DNA of 45,428 nt from Oscillospiraceae bacterium (GCA_020024615.1 JAHHTP010000013.1:1-45428); one strand, 5' to 3'. Counted from the first letter of the stretch, positions 24,932 to 33,559 are shown. Program-made: numbers and translations. Notes: generated by a model from the sequence alone, not told the origin.

Positions 24932-25135
24932 TTATTCTCCTTGTTCGGTCTTTGGAAGCACCGACTTGATATTTTTCACAATTTTACTGCGCGGAACCAT
25001 GATTTCATGGCCGCATTTCTCACAGCGAATCTTAAAGTCCATTCCAACACGCAACAGCTCAAACACATTCGAACCGCATGGGTGTGTTTTTTTCATCTTC
25101 AACCGATCGCCAACATGAAATTCTGTCTGCTGCAT
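24932..25135 (-). CDS. DUF951 family small protein
   Basis: A 67-residue basic protein with the conserved DUF951 pattern: GDRLKMKKTHPCGSNVFELL followed by RVGMDFKIRCEKCGHEIMVPRSK. Three cysteines (HPCGS and CEKCGH) could form a small zinc site. The family is widespread in Firmicutes and has no established function. The start at 25135 is preferred to a GTG four codons upstream because it leaves an AGTGAG ribosome site eight bases away and gives the usual family length. It is the first gene after a good promoter and heads the prfA gene series. Confidence 0.85.
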   Translation of the reverse strand: MQQTEFHVGDRLKMKKTHPCGSNVFELLRVGMDFKIRCEKCGHEIMVPRSKIVKNIKSVLPKTEQGE

Positions 25136-25174
25136 TTGATTTCTCACTTTCTGATTTATAAATCTGTATTTTAT

Positions 25175-25203
25175 ATTATATCATAAATCCGCCATTCTTT
25201 CAA
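25175..25203 (-). promoter_or_regulatory. Promoter of the DUF951-prfA gene series
   Basis: TTGAAA (25203-25198) and TATAAT (25180-25175) are spaced by 17 bp on the minus strand, about 40 bp before the DUF951 start. Confidence 0.8.
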
Positions 25204-25211
25204 GACATCGT

Positions 25212-26081
25212 CTATTTGGTTTTCTCTCCCAGTTTTGCTCCATAATAAGAAAGTGCCGCACCACAAAACAATACAATAACCGACATAATGATCGTCCATC
25301 CGCCCCTATATGCGCCTGCCTGACCGATCTTGCAAAGAAGAACCGGAATACTTCCAATGACAAATCCCATAATGCCGAAGAAGCTATGATTGGGAAATTT
25401 CTGAATCACTTTATCAATGATTTTAGCACCCAACAGAATGCCGATAATTGCTCCCAATGCCGCTGGAATCAAAATCGGGATATTCATATTACTCAATGCG
25501 CCGATAATGCTTGGATAAACGCCAACCAACACCATAACAAAACTACCTGAAAGTCCTGGAATAATCATGCAGAATGCCGCAAGCATCAACGAGAAAAATA
25601 AAACCAGACTATTGGAAAAATTCAGGCTAGTGATGGTCACATCACTGCTGCCATCGCCAACTAAGACCATACCGACTGCCATTACAACCATCATCAGAAA
25701 TGGAATGAGACCACTGACAATATGCGATGCCTTCATGGCAACTTTCTGTGTTTTTGCCTCATCCGTATATATCATCTTACCCCACAAAAGTGGAACACTG
25801 CCAATGACAACACCTATAAAGAAAAAATTAACTGCCATATATTGTTTTCCCAGCAAGTATTCAATGACTTTAGAAAGTCCAATAATTCCCACACCTGCAC
25901 CAAGTGCAATTGGCAGCAGGTATTTGATGCTTTTCCAGAAATGCTTTCCGATGCCGCTAACAGCTTCAATCATCTTATCATAGATATTCAGTACAACCGC
26001 CATAGTACCACCCGAAACACCCGGAATAATATTGGCCACACCTACCACTGCGCCACAAAAAATCAACTTTAAAAATCCCAT
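25212..26081 (-). CDS. DUF368 polyprenyl-phosphate transporter (PopT family)
   Basis: A 289-residue polytopic membrane protein with eight or more hydrophobic segments. GVANIIPGVSGGTMAVVLNIYD near 14 is the family hallmark, and a second copy of the idea, CMIIPGLSGSFVMVLVG near 165, marks the internal repeat. DUF368 proteins such as PopT were recently shown to return undecaprenyl phosphate across the membrane for wall synthesis. AAAGGA precedes the ATG. It follows the solute-binding lipoprotein gene by 23 bp and may share its transcript, although the two have no obvious functional link. Confidence 0.85.
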   Translation of the reverse strand: MGFLKLIFCGAVVGVANIIPGVSGGTMAVVLNIYDKMIEAVSGIGKHFWKSIKYLLPIALGAGVGIIGLSKVIEYLLGKQYMAVNFFFIGVVIGSVPLLWGKMIYTDEAKTQKVAMKASHIVSGLIPFLMMVVMAVGMVLVGDGSSDVTITSLNFSNSLVLFFSLMLAAFCMIIPGLSGSFVMVLVGVYPSIIGALSNMNIPILIPAALGAIIGILLGAKIIDKVIQKFPNHSFFGIMGFVIGSIPVLLCKIGQAGAYRGGWTIIMSVIVLFCGAALSYYGAKLGEKTK

Positions 26082-26104
26082 ATTATCTTACATCCTTTTC
26101 ATTA

Positions 26105-27694
26105 TCAATCAACAAGATACTGCGCATCACGAAATGAAACCAGACCGGTATGCGGATTATAGATCACACCTGCAACATCGCGTCCAGAAACAAAATACTG
26201 TGAAGCTTCATACATCGGGATAAACCATCCATCTTCCAATAGAAGCCGCTCTGCCTGCTGCAAAAGCGTAATGGTATCGAGAGTGGAAGTCTTTTGCAAC
26301 TGATGATACAATTTTTGAAATTTTGCATCCCCACAGGCATAAGGACCGGATAGGAAATCCTCCAACATGCTGATTGGAGAAAGATCTTCTGATACAATTG
26401 GTAAAATTGCCAGATCATATGCCCCTTCTTTAATCGCTGCATCATATTTTTCTTTCGGCAAACGCTCAATTCCAATATACAAATCCAGATACTTCTGATA
26501 TACTTGGGAAAGCTGTAAAAAATAATCCCCGTTGGGAACTGATTCATCTTCCAAGACAATCAGTTTCAGTCCTGTTAAAGCATTTACCCCCAACTGCTCA
26601 AGCCCCTTCTGATACCATGCCTGCGCCTGTTTCGCTGATACTTGCCATTTCATATCTTCCGTCACCATGGAAAAATATGGCTTGGAATTGACTGCGCAGT
26701 CCGAAGCAAAAACTCTATTCGTTGCTGTCAAATATTCAGGCAGATCAGAAGCATAGCTGCTGCGATCAAACAAACCTGCCATTGCTTTACGAATATATGT
26801 ATTCTTCATAGCCGCAGAATTCTGGTTGAATACGATACCATAGATAGTATTGGAAATTGGATCAGCCGTATGCTTCTCAGTATTATGGGATGCGTAGCTT
26901 TCCCCCGACACATAGCAACATTGTGTTCTATCCTGCCAGAAAGTCTGTTCTCTGTTTTCTGTATTATTGGTCCACATCGTAACACCAGAAATTTTTGTGT
27001 TATCTGCGTTCCGATATTTTTCATTTTTGGTCAGTTTCAGATACTCATTATGCGACCAAGTCTGTAAATAAAATGCACCATTTGCCAGCGTAACATCCGC
27101 TTCCAATCCATATTTTCCTTTGGTTTTGTTAAAAAATTTCTCATCACATGGCATGGTAGCAGTCAGGGTAAGTAGATTTAAAAAATGCTCATCCGGTTGC
27201 TCTAAAGTAATAGTTAAATGAAGACCGTCTGCCTGAATCCCCACTGCTGAAAAATCACATTCTCGCTGATGATATTTCTTTGCATTTTTGATGCCATAAA
27301 ACTGTGACGCATGCGGTGACTGCGTATCAGGAAGCAGTACACGCTGCAAGCCGAATGCATAATCCTGTGCATCTAGCACACTGCCATCTTGCCAGGTTAA
27401 ATTTTCCTGGATTAAAATATCATATGTCAGACCATTGGATGAAACCGTATAGCTTTCTGCTGCTGCCGGTATTGGCTCACCTGCCTGATCCAATATGAAC
27501 AATCCTTCAAAAATCTGGTTGATTACCGTCATGGAAGCCAGATCCGACGCACTCTGCGGATCTAAATTCACCGGTTCAGCTGCCAGATCATAGTGCATTT
27601 TTCCAGCCGTACTTGTTTTTTGGGAACAACCAGCAAGCGGAACAACAAATAAAACCAATGCAAGCAGCATCGCAGCTGCTCTCTTTACAAACAT
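26105..27694 (-). CDS. Oligopeptide-type ABC transporter substrate-binding lipoprotein (SBP family 5)
   Basis: A 529-residue extracellular binding protein. The lipoprotein signal peptide ends in the lipobox LAGC, giving lipidation at C23. The mature protein follows the SBP_bac_5 pattern: LDPQSASDLASMTVINQIFEGL, then LTYDILIQENLTWQDGSVLDAQD and VNAL/IVFNQNSAAMKNTYIRKAMAG. The start at 27694 gives nine bases after AAAGG; ATG 27700 is too close. No permease or ATPase genes are nearby, so it is an orphan that may serve a transporter encoded elsewhere. A 10-bp inverted repeat lies upstream. Confidence 0.85.
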   Translation of the reverse strand: MFVKRAAAMLLALVLFVVPLAGCSQKTSTAGKMHYDLAAEPVNLDPQSASDLASMTVINQIFEGLFILDQAGEPIPAAAESYTVSSNGLTYDILIQENLTWQDGSVLDAQDYAFGLQRVLLPDTQSPHASQFYGIKNAKKYHQRECDFSAVGIQADGLHLTITLEQPDEHFLNLLTLTATMPCDEKFFNKTKGKYGLEADVTLANGAFYLQTWSHNEYLKLTKNEKYRNADNTKISGVTMWTNNTENREQTFWQDRTQCCYVSGESYASHNTEKHTADPISNTIYGIVFNQNSAAMKNTYIRKAMAGLFDRSSYASDLPEYLTATNRVFASDCAVNSKPYFSMVTEDMKWQVSAKQAQAWYQKGLEQLGVNALTGLKLIVLEDESVPNGDYFLQLSQVYQKYLDLYIGIERLPKEKYDAAIKEGAYDLAILPIVSEDLSPISMLEDFLSGPYACGDAKFQKLYHQLQKTSTLDTITLLQQAERLLLEDGWFIPMYEASQYFVSGRDVAGVIYNPHTGLVSFRDAQYLVD

Positions 27695-27749
27695 AGTCAT
27701 CTACCTTTCCATATCATTTTCAGTCGTTTTTTCTGCATATTCATAAATA

Positions 27750-27793
27750 TATAAGTTTATCCTATCATATAACTTTTTTAGCTTAAACTTATA
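27750..27793. repeat. Ten-bp inverted repeat upstream of the binding-protein gene
   Basis: TATAAGTTTA (27750-27759) and TAAACTTATA (27784-27793) are perfect inverted copies with a 24-bp spacer, i.e. centres 34 bp apart, about three helical turns. They overlap the only visible promoter-like region of the gene, so an operator is plausible. Confidence 0.45.
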
Positions 27794-27821
27794 GATATGA
27801 CTAATTTGTAAACAATATAAA

Positions 27822-27863
27822 AATAAAAAAAGAGGCGTACCGGAAACAATGTCCTGCACGCCT
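27822..27863 (-). terminator. Terminator of the ilv operon
   Basis: On the minus strand AGGCGT-G-C-A-GG pairs with CC-G-G-T-ACGCCT, followed by CTTTTTTTATTTT. It lies just after the last gene of the operon. Confidence 0.85.
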
Positions 27864-27868
27864 TACCA

Positions 27869-29227
27869 TTAGTTTTTCAGTGCCTGAATCGGAGCCGGAA
27901 TCTGACCGCCACGATGAATAAATTTCGCAGGGGACAGCGTAGAAATCGGCATAACCGGGCCGGAACCAAGCAATCCACCGAAATTCAGTTCATCACCGAC
28001 CTGCAATCCGATTGCCGGAATGACACGGACAGCGGTGGTTTTGGTGTTAATCATACCAATTGCAGCCTCATCTGCAATCATGGCAGAGATTACCTCGGCA
28101 GTGGTATCACCTGGAACAACAATCATATCTAGACCAACCGAGCAAACCGCTGTCATAGCCTCTAATTTATTTAAGGACAGCGCGCCACTTCTTGCAGCTG
28201 CAATCATGCCAGCATCCTCGGAAACCGGAATAAATGCGCCGGATAAACCACCGACACGAGAAGAAGCCATAACACCACCTTTTTTAACAGCATCGTTCAG
28301 CATAGCAAGTGTTGCAGTTGTACCGCAGCAGCCACACTGCTCTAAGCCCATTTCCTCCAAAATGTAGGCAACCGAGTCGCCAACAGCCGGAGTCGGTGCT
28401 AAAGACAGGTCTACAATACCAAATGGAACACCCAGACGCTCAGAAGCAATGGTGCCAACCATCTGACCCATACGGGTAACTTTGAATGCAGTTTTCTTGA
28501 TAATATCAGCCAGCTGTGCAATATCAGCATCTGGTGCTTTGTGCAATGCAGACGCCACAACGCCTGGACCCGAAACACCAACATTGATAACACAATCCGC
28601 CTCGCCAACACCATGGAACGCGCCTGCCATAAATGGGTTGTCCTCCGGTGCGTTGCAGAATACAACCAGTTTTGCCGCACCAATGCAGTCACGATCTTTG
28701 GTCAGCTCAGCTGCTTCCTTCACAATCTCGCCCATCATGCGGCATGCATCCAGATTGATACCCGCCTTGGTGGAACCAATGTTGACAGAAGAACAGATAT
28801 GATCCGTCTGTGCTAATGCTTGTGGGATGGATTTAATCAATGCTATATCACCAGCAGAGAATCCTTTCTGCACCAAAGCAGAGTAACCACCTAAAAAGTT
28901 AACGCCAACTGCGCATGCAGCTTTTTCCAGTGTCAGCGCAAATTTTACTGGATCTTCATTCGGGCAGGCAGCTGCCAGCATTGCAATTGGGGTGACCGAA
29001 ATGCGTTTATTGACAATCGGAATGCCATATTCTCGCTCTATATCGCAACCGACCTTGACAAGATCTTTAGCCTTGGTAGTAATTTTATCATACACCTTCT
29101 GGCATGCACGATCAATATCCGGGTCGATGCAGTCCAACAGAGAAATGCCCATTGTAATGGTACGAACATCAAGATTCTCCTTGTCGATCATCTCAACCGT
29201 TTCCATAATATCTTTAATATTTAACAT
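27869..29227 (-). CDS. PFL-family UPF0210/DUF711 protein
   Basis: A 452-residue protein of the UPF0210 (DUF711) family, distantly related in fold to pyruvate formate-lyase. Recognisable stretches are the N-terminal LDVRTITMGISLLDCIDPD, GGYSALVQKGFSAGD near 95, NVGVSGPGVV near 220 and FGGLLGSGPVMPI near the C-terminus. No glycyl-radical loop was seen, so a PFL-type radical reaction is not supported. The family has no established reaction and is nearly always paired with a UPF0237 ACT protein, as here (27 bp gap). Its membership in a T-box isoleucine operon suggests amino-acid sensing or metabolism. Length is typical. Confidence 0.85.
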   Translation of the reverse strand: MLNIKDIMETVEMIDKENLDVRTITMGISLLDCIDPDIDRACQKVYDKITTKAKDLVKVGCDIEREYGIPIVNKRISVTPIAMLAAACPNEDPVKFALTLEKAACAVGVNFLGGYSALVQKGFSAGDIALIKSIPQALAQTDHICSSVNIGSTKAGINLDACRMMGEIVKEAAELTKDRDCIGAAKLVVFCNAPEDNPFMAGAFHGVGEADCVINVGVSGPGVVASALHKAPDADIAQLADIIKKTAFKVTRMGQMVGTIASERLGVPFGIVDLSLAPTPAVGDSVAYILEEMGLEQCGCCGTTATLAMLNDAVKKGGVMASSRVGGLSGAFIPVSEDAGMIAAARSGALSLNKLEAMTAVCSVGLDMIVVPGDTTAEVISAMIADEAAIGMINTKTTAVRVIPAIGLQVGDELNFGGLLGSGPVMPISTLSPAKFIHRGGQIPAPIQALKN

Positions 29228-29254
29228 GTACTCGTCCTTTCCTACTGCCGCATC

Positions 29255-29524
29255 TTAGATTTTGTGCATCGAATTAAAAATATCCTCATGCATTACATGG
29301 ATTTTCAGGTTTGCATTTGCTGCCATAATATCCATTTTGTCACGAAGCGTACCGATATCAGCGGTCATAGTAGAAATATCTACCATCATAACCATAACAA
29401 ACATATCCTGCATAACAGTCTGGGTAACATCAATGATGTTTGCACCCTGTTCAGCACACATAGTACTCACTTTTGACAGAATGCCAATGGTATCTTTTCC
29501 TACAACGGTAATAATTGCACGCAT
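29255..29524 (-). CDS. ACT-domain protein (UPF0237)
   Basis: An 89-residue stand-alone ACT domain: RAIITVVGKDTIGILSKVSTMCAEQGANIIDVTQ, with the ligand-loop pattern GKDTIGILSKV. ACT domains usually bind amino acids and regulate a partner. The tight linkage to the UPF0210 gene implies that this is its regulatory subunit. A GGAG-type site precedes the ATG. It lies 42 bp after ridA in the T-box operon. Confidence 0.9.
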   Translation of the reverse strand: MRAIITVVGKDTIGILSKVSTMCAEQGANIIDVTQTVMQDMFVMVMMVDISTMTADIGTLRDKMDIMAANANLKIHVMHEDIFNSMHKI

Positions 29525-29566
29525 TTTTTACTCCTTCTGGCTGTTATCGAGCAGCCACTCTCAAAA

Positions 29567-29938
29567 TTATAATTCGCAGATAACCTCAACCTCAGCCAAT
29601 ACATTTTTCGGCAGTGTTTTTACAGCAACGCAGGAGCGCGCCGGTTTCTCCGTAATGAATTTTGCGTATACTTCATTGAATACACCAAAATCAGCCATAT
29701 CTGCTAAGAAGCAGGTAGTTTTCACGATGCTTTCCATTTTCCCACCCGCTGCTTCCACAACTGCGGTTAAATTTTTCATGATACGCTCGGTCTGCTCAGC
29801 AATACCACCTTCCACGATGTTGCCAGTAGCTGGATCAATCGCAATCTGACCAGATGTAAAAAGCAGATTACCTACCTTTACAGCCTGGGAATATGGACCA
29901 ATCGCTTCTGGTGCATGATTGGTATGAATTTTTTCCAT
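29567..29938 (-). CDS. ridA: RidA family reactive enamine/imine deaminase
   Basis: A 123-residue protein that forms the trimeric YjgF/Rid fold and hydrolyses 2-aminoacrylate and related enamines released by PLP enzymes such as threonine dehydratase. The family signatures IGPYSQAV near 13, FTSGQIAIDP near 27, and PARSCVAVKTLPKNVLAEVE with the catalytic Arg (R101) are intact. AAGGAGA precedes the ATG. It lies 23 bp downstream of ilvA, whose reactive product it is predicted to remove; this functional pairing is well established in other bacteria. Confidence 0.95.
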   Translation of the reverse strand: MEKIHTNHAPEAIGPYSQAVKVGNLLFTSGQIAIDPATGNIVEGGIAEQTERIMKNLTAVVEAAGGKMESIVKTTCFLADMADFGVFNEVYAKFITEKPARSCVAVKTLPKNVLAEVEVICEL

Positions 29939-29961
29939 GATACTCTCCTTAAAATAATTTA

Positions 29962-31158
29962 TCAGTCAATCACCTTGAAGCCGTTGGATTTCAATGCTTC
30001 ACGGATCTGCTGTACATGATTATGATCACGAGTTTCCATTCGAATTTTCAAGTAGCAGCCAGATACTGCGCCATCCACATCGGTTCTGTCATGGTGTACC
30101 GATACGACATTGGCACCCATATCCGCAACGATTTTGGAAACACCTCTTAACTCACCTGGTCTGTCATGCAGTTCAATGGTTAGGTCGGCACTTCTGCCGC
30201 TTCTCTGCAAACCACGGGAAATAACCTTGGATAAAATAGTAACATCAATATTACCACCAGATACCACGCAAGCCACTTTTTTACCCTTGACATCCACTTT
30301 ATTAAACATAACCGCTGCAACCGAAACTGCACCCGCACCCTCAGCAATTAATTTCTGATGCTCGATCAGCGAAAGGATTGCGGTTGAAATCTCATCATCC
30401 GTAACGGTTACGATGTCATCGACATATTTTTCCACACAGTCAAAGGTAATTTTACCCGGGGTTTTGACCGCAATACCGTCTGCAATGGTGAACACGCTTG
30501 ACAGTGTTTCAATTTTATGGCCGTGATGCGAATTAAACATACTTGGCGCACCAGCCGCCTGCACACCATAGACCTTACAGTCTGGATTCAGTTGCTTGAT
30601 GGCAAACGCGATGCCGGAAATAAGACCGCCTCCACCAATCGGAACAACAACCGCATCCAGATCCGGAATCTGATCCAAAAGTTCCAGACCGATGGTACCC
30701 TGACCAGCAATTACCTTCTCATCATCGTAGGGATGTACAAAGGTATAACCTTTCTCTTTCTGTAAACGCAGTGCCTCCTCATAGGCATCATCATAGACAC
30801 CTTTTACCAAAACAACCTGCGCACCATAACTTTTGGTTGCCTGCACTTTTGAAATCGGGGCAGTTTCCGGCAGACAGATGACTGCCGGGATTCCGCTTTC
30901 TCTTGCAGCCAATGCAACGCCCTGTGCATGGTTACCTGCAGAGCAGGCAATAACGCCACGCTGTTTTTCTTCATCACTTAAAGTGGAAATCTTGTAATAT
31001 GCGCCTCTTAATTTAAACGAACCCGTTACCTGAAGATTCTCTGTTTTTAAGTAAACCTGTGCCTCCGGATTGATTTTCGGTGCTTCGATTACCTCAGTAA
31101 CCTTTGCAACCTTTTTTAACACATGAGCTGCCTGATATACTTTATCCAGCGTTAACAT
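29962..31158 (-). CDS. ilvA: Threonine ammonia-lyase with a C-terminal ACT domain
   Basis: A PLP enzyme that deaminates threonine to 2-oxobutyrate, the first committed step to isoleucine. The PLP lysine is K49 in TGSFKLRGAYYK, and the glycine-rich phosphate loop is VPIGGGGLISG near 170. The last 75 residues are one ACT-like domain (LTIELHDRPGELRGVSKIVADMGANVVSV). At 398 residues it is the short, single-ACT type rather than the 510-residue biosynthetic IlvA, so catabolic TdcB-like use is possible. Its place in the T-box operon with ilvB supports biosynthesis. It lies 35 bp after ilvB. Confidence 0.92.
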   Translation of the reverse strand: MLTLDKVYQAAHVLKKVAKVTEVIEAPKINPEAQVYLKTENLQVTGSFKLRGAYYKISTLSDEEKQRGVIACSAGNHAQGVALAARESGIPAVICLPETAPISKVQATKSYGAQVVLVKGVYDDAYEEALRLQKEKGYTFVHPYDDEKVIAGQGTIGLELLDQIPDLDAVVVPIGGGGLISGIAFAIKQLNPDCKVYGVQAAGAPSMFNSHHGHKIETLSSVFTIADGIAVKTPGKITFDCVEKYVDDIVTVTDDEISTAILSLIEHQKLIAEGAGAVSVAAVMFNKVDVKGKKVACVVSGGNIDVTILSKVISRGLQRSGRSADLTIELHDRPGELRGVSKIVADMGANVVSVHHDRTDVDGAVSGCYLKIRMETRDHNHVQQIREALKSNGFKVID

Positions 31159-31193
31159 AAATCATACATTCCTTTCCTCACCATTTTTATCTG

Positions 31194-32870
31194 TTATTCA
31201 ATGGTAAGCATTGGGTCGGAAACCGGCGCACCTGCTTTTACCATCGGCAATACATTCAAATCTTTGTTAATCAAACAGTTAATCAGGGTTGGACCTTTAT
31301 GAGCAAGTGCCTCTTTCAAAACCGGAACAATATCGGAAACCTGCGCAATGGTCATTGCCTTGACACCAAATGCTTCACCGAGTTTTTCAATATTAGTTGT
31401 CTGCTGAATATCCGTGTGGGAAAATCTTCTGCCGTAGAACAATTTCTGCCACTGTCTGACCATTCCCAAAACCTGATTGTTGAATACAATTTCAATGACC
31501 GGAATATTATAGTGTGCCATGGTGGAAAGTTCGTTACAGTTCATGTGAAAAGAACCATCTCCTGCAATGTTGATGACCGGTTTATCCGGACATCCCATCT
31601 GCGCTCCGATTGCAGCACCCAAACCATAGCCCATGGTTCCCAAACCGCCAGAAGTTAAAAACTGTCTCGGATAACGATAACGGAAAAACTGTGCTGCCCA
31701 CATCTGATGCTGACCGACCTCGGTTGTAATAATGCAGTCACAGTCGGTTTGACGCTGGATTTCTCCCATAATAGCCTGTGGCGTCACCATACCGCTTTCG
31801 TGTTCGATTTTCTGAGATACCGGATATTCCTCCATCATTTTGTACATGATAGACATCCATTCCGGATGACTCTGTTTTGTTAAATACGACAGCAGCTTTT
31901 GGCAAACACCTTTCACTGTACCGTTTAAGAAATGACTAACTCGAATATTTTTATCCTGCTCTTTGGTATCGATATCAATCTGCACAATGGTGCAGTCAGT
32001 TGCAAAAGTAGCAGTATCACAAGTAACACGATCTGAAAAACGAGTGCCTATCGCAAGCAGCAAATCACAGTTAGAAACCGCATACGAAGAAGTCTTGGTT
32101 CCGTGCATACCAGTCATGCCGATATAGCGCGGATCATACTGATTATAACCACCCATACACATCAACGAGCAGGATACCGGTGCATCTAAAATCTCAGCAA
32201 GTTCTCTGATTTCATCATATGCATCCGACGCAATCACACCACCGCCACAGTAAATCATTGGGCGTTTGGCTTCCATCAGTTTCACTGCGACTTTTTTCAG
32301 TTCATCCTCATTTACCTGATCTTCCGACACATCTTCTTTTGGTTTCTCATAGGTATATTCACAGGAAATTGCGGTAATATCTTTCGGAACATCAATCAAC
32401 ACCGGGCCTTTACGACCAGATTGTGCAATCCGAAAAGCTTCTCGAATGGTCGGAGCCAGATCCTCAATATCCGTTACAATATATGATTTTTTAGTAACCG
32501 GAGCAACGATTTCCTTAATGTCTACCTCTTGAAAGCTCTGTTTGCCAAGCAGGTCACGATTGACATTACCAGTGATAGCAACAACCGGAATAGAATCCAT
32601 AAATGCAGTTGCGATACCAGTAACCAAATTGGTCGCTCCCGGTCCAGAAGTGGCAATACACACGCCAACCTTTCCGGTCGCTCTTGCATAGCCGTCAGCA
32701 GCGTGTGCTGCGCCTTGTTCATGTGCGGTACGGATATGCTGAATTTTATCAGAATAACAATACAATGCATCATATATGTTCAATACTGCTCCGCCCGGAT
32801 ACCCAAATACGGTATTTACCCCTTGTTCCAACAAGCATTCCATAATAATATCTGCGCCTTTTAATAACAT
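31194..32870 (-). CDS. ilvB: Acetolactate synthase large subunit
   Basis: A ThDP- and FAD-dependent enzyme of branched-chain amino acid synthesis, 558 residues. GADIIMECLLEQGVNTVFGYPGG starts the pyrimidine-binding domain, and the catalytic Glu lies in RTAHEQGAAHAADGYARATG. The ThDP motif is GDGSFHMNCNELSTM running to NN, near 440. The start at 32870 follows AGGAGG by eight bases. The frame stays open upstream to 33182, but those codons lie in the T-box leader. No ilvN regulatory subunit gene is adjacent; ilvA follows instead. Confidence 0.95.
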   Translation of the reverse strand: MLLKGADIIMECLLEQGVNTVFGYPGGAVLNIYDALYCYSDKIQHIRTAHEQGAAHAADGYARATGKVGVCIATSGPGATNLVTGIATAFMDSIPVVAITGNVNRDLLGKQSFQEVDIKEIVAPVTKKSYIVTDIEDLAPTIREAFRIAQSGRKGPVLIDVPKDITAISCEYTYEKPKEDVSEDQVNEDELKKVAVKLMEAKRPMIYCGGGVIASDAYDEIRELAEILDAPVSCSLMCMGGYNQYDPRYIGMTGMHGTKTSSYAVSNCDLLLAIGTRFSDRVTCDTATFATDCTIVQIDIDTKEQDKNIRVSHFLNGTVKGVCQKLLSYLTKQSHPEWMSIMYKMMEEYPVSQKIEHESGMVTPQAIMGEIQRQTDCDCIITTEVGQHQMWAAQFFRYRYPRQFLTSGGLGTMGYGLGAAIGAQMGCPDKPVINIAGDGSFHMNCNELSTMAHYNIPVIEIVFNNQVLGMVRQWQKLFYGRRFSHTDIQQTTNIEKLGEAFGVKAMTIAQVSDIVPVLKEALAHKGPTLINCLINKDLNVLPMVKAGAPVSDPMLTIE

Positions 32871-32931
32871 AAATAAAACCTCCTGTAAAACTGAAGTATA
32901 TTCCTGTGACAAGGCAAATGTTCGCTGCCGC

Positions 32932-32991
32932 CGGGGTATCCGATCGGCCAGACCGCATTGTTTTGATTCATCCTCTTTTATCGGGGTATCC
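32932..32991. repeat. Direct repeat CGGGGTATCC in the ilvB leader
   Basis: CGGGGTATCC occurs at 32932-32941 and again at 32982-32991, exactly 50 bp apart, between the T-box terminator and ilvB. Minus-strand CGGCC and GGCCG segments in the same stretch could pair. Its role is unknown. Confidence 0.4.
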
Positions 32992-33072
32992 AGATAAAAA
33001 GGGCCGTTGTCCTTTATATATGATTCAGATGGCCTGCAAGTTTTGGCAGATCGTCTAAACATTCTGATGATA

Positions 33073-33116
33073 AAAAATAAAGCCTCCATCTCCTGAAAAT
33101 TTAAGAGATGAAAGCC
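33073..33116 (-). terminator. Terminator of the ilvB T-box
   Basis: On the minus strand GCTTTCATCTCTT pairs over 13 bp (with G-U pairs) with AGGAGATGGAGGC, followed by TTTATTTTTT. It lies immediately after the T-box sequence, as an attenuator must. Confidence 0.9.
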
Positions 33117-33365
33117 GACTGCTTCCACGGTACCACTCTTGTTGACGAAATCCTTCGTCCACTTTTTTTGAATATCAATCAATATTCGCTTTCTATAACG
33201 GGAAAACCCGGAACTGCTTACTACATCTTTTCAGCAGCCTGCTAAAGGGGGATGCGTGATTATTCTGCGAAACCGCCTTTCACCAACCGGCCGCTCTCTA
33301 CATTCGCTTCAAACAATCCGCAGGAGAAAATCTCCCACCCTGTCTAACGCATTTCAATTATCTTT
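33073..33365 (-). promoter_or_regulatory. T-box leader, isoleucine specifier, of the ilv operon
   Basis: The minus strand carries the stem I landmarks GAGAGCGGCCGGTTGGTGAAAGGCGG and, at 33135-33125, the T-box core TGGTACCGTGG. The predicted specifier is ATC (33260-33258), followed by the usual purine A, which reads isoleucine. TGGT would pair with the ACCA end of tRNA-Ile (discriminator A). Uncharged tRNA-Ile should favour the antiterminator and switch on ilvB, ilvA, ridA and the ACT/UPF0210 pair. Confidence 0.9.
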
Positions 33366-33370
33366 TATTT

Positions 33371-33399
33371 AGAATACTACTTTTTTCCAGAATTGTCAA
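33371..33399 (-). promoter_or_regulatory. Promoter of the T-box ilv operon
   Basis: TTGACA (33399-33394) and TATTCT (33376-33371) are spaced by 17 bp on the minus strand, placing the RNA start at the T-box 5' end. Confidence 0.85.
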
Positions 33400-33559
33400 G
33401 TAAATTTACAAAATTTAATCTCCATTCGCAAAATAAGACTATCTGCCATGAAATCACAGCTGGCATTTTTCATTTTCTTAAGGAATCAATAAAAGTTAAA
33501 ATAACGATTGCAACAACGCACACTGTATCACCTAAAATCGGTATCCTGTATTCCTTAAA

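Noticed and set aside
27869..29227. Glycyl-radical pyruvate formate-lyase
   Set aside because: No glycyl-radical loop or paired active-site cysteines were seen and there is no activase gene; the sequence fits UPF0210.
32871..33182. N-terminal extension of IlvB to 662 residues
   Set aside because: The codons fall in the T-box leader, the normal IlvB N-terminus begins at 32870, and AGGAGG precedes that ATG.
33478..33558. TTAAGGAAT/ATTCCTTAA inverted pair as the ends of a small mobile element
   Set aside because: The arms are only about 9 bp, no target duplication is visible and the interior has no element-like content.
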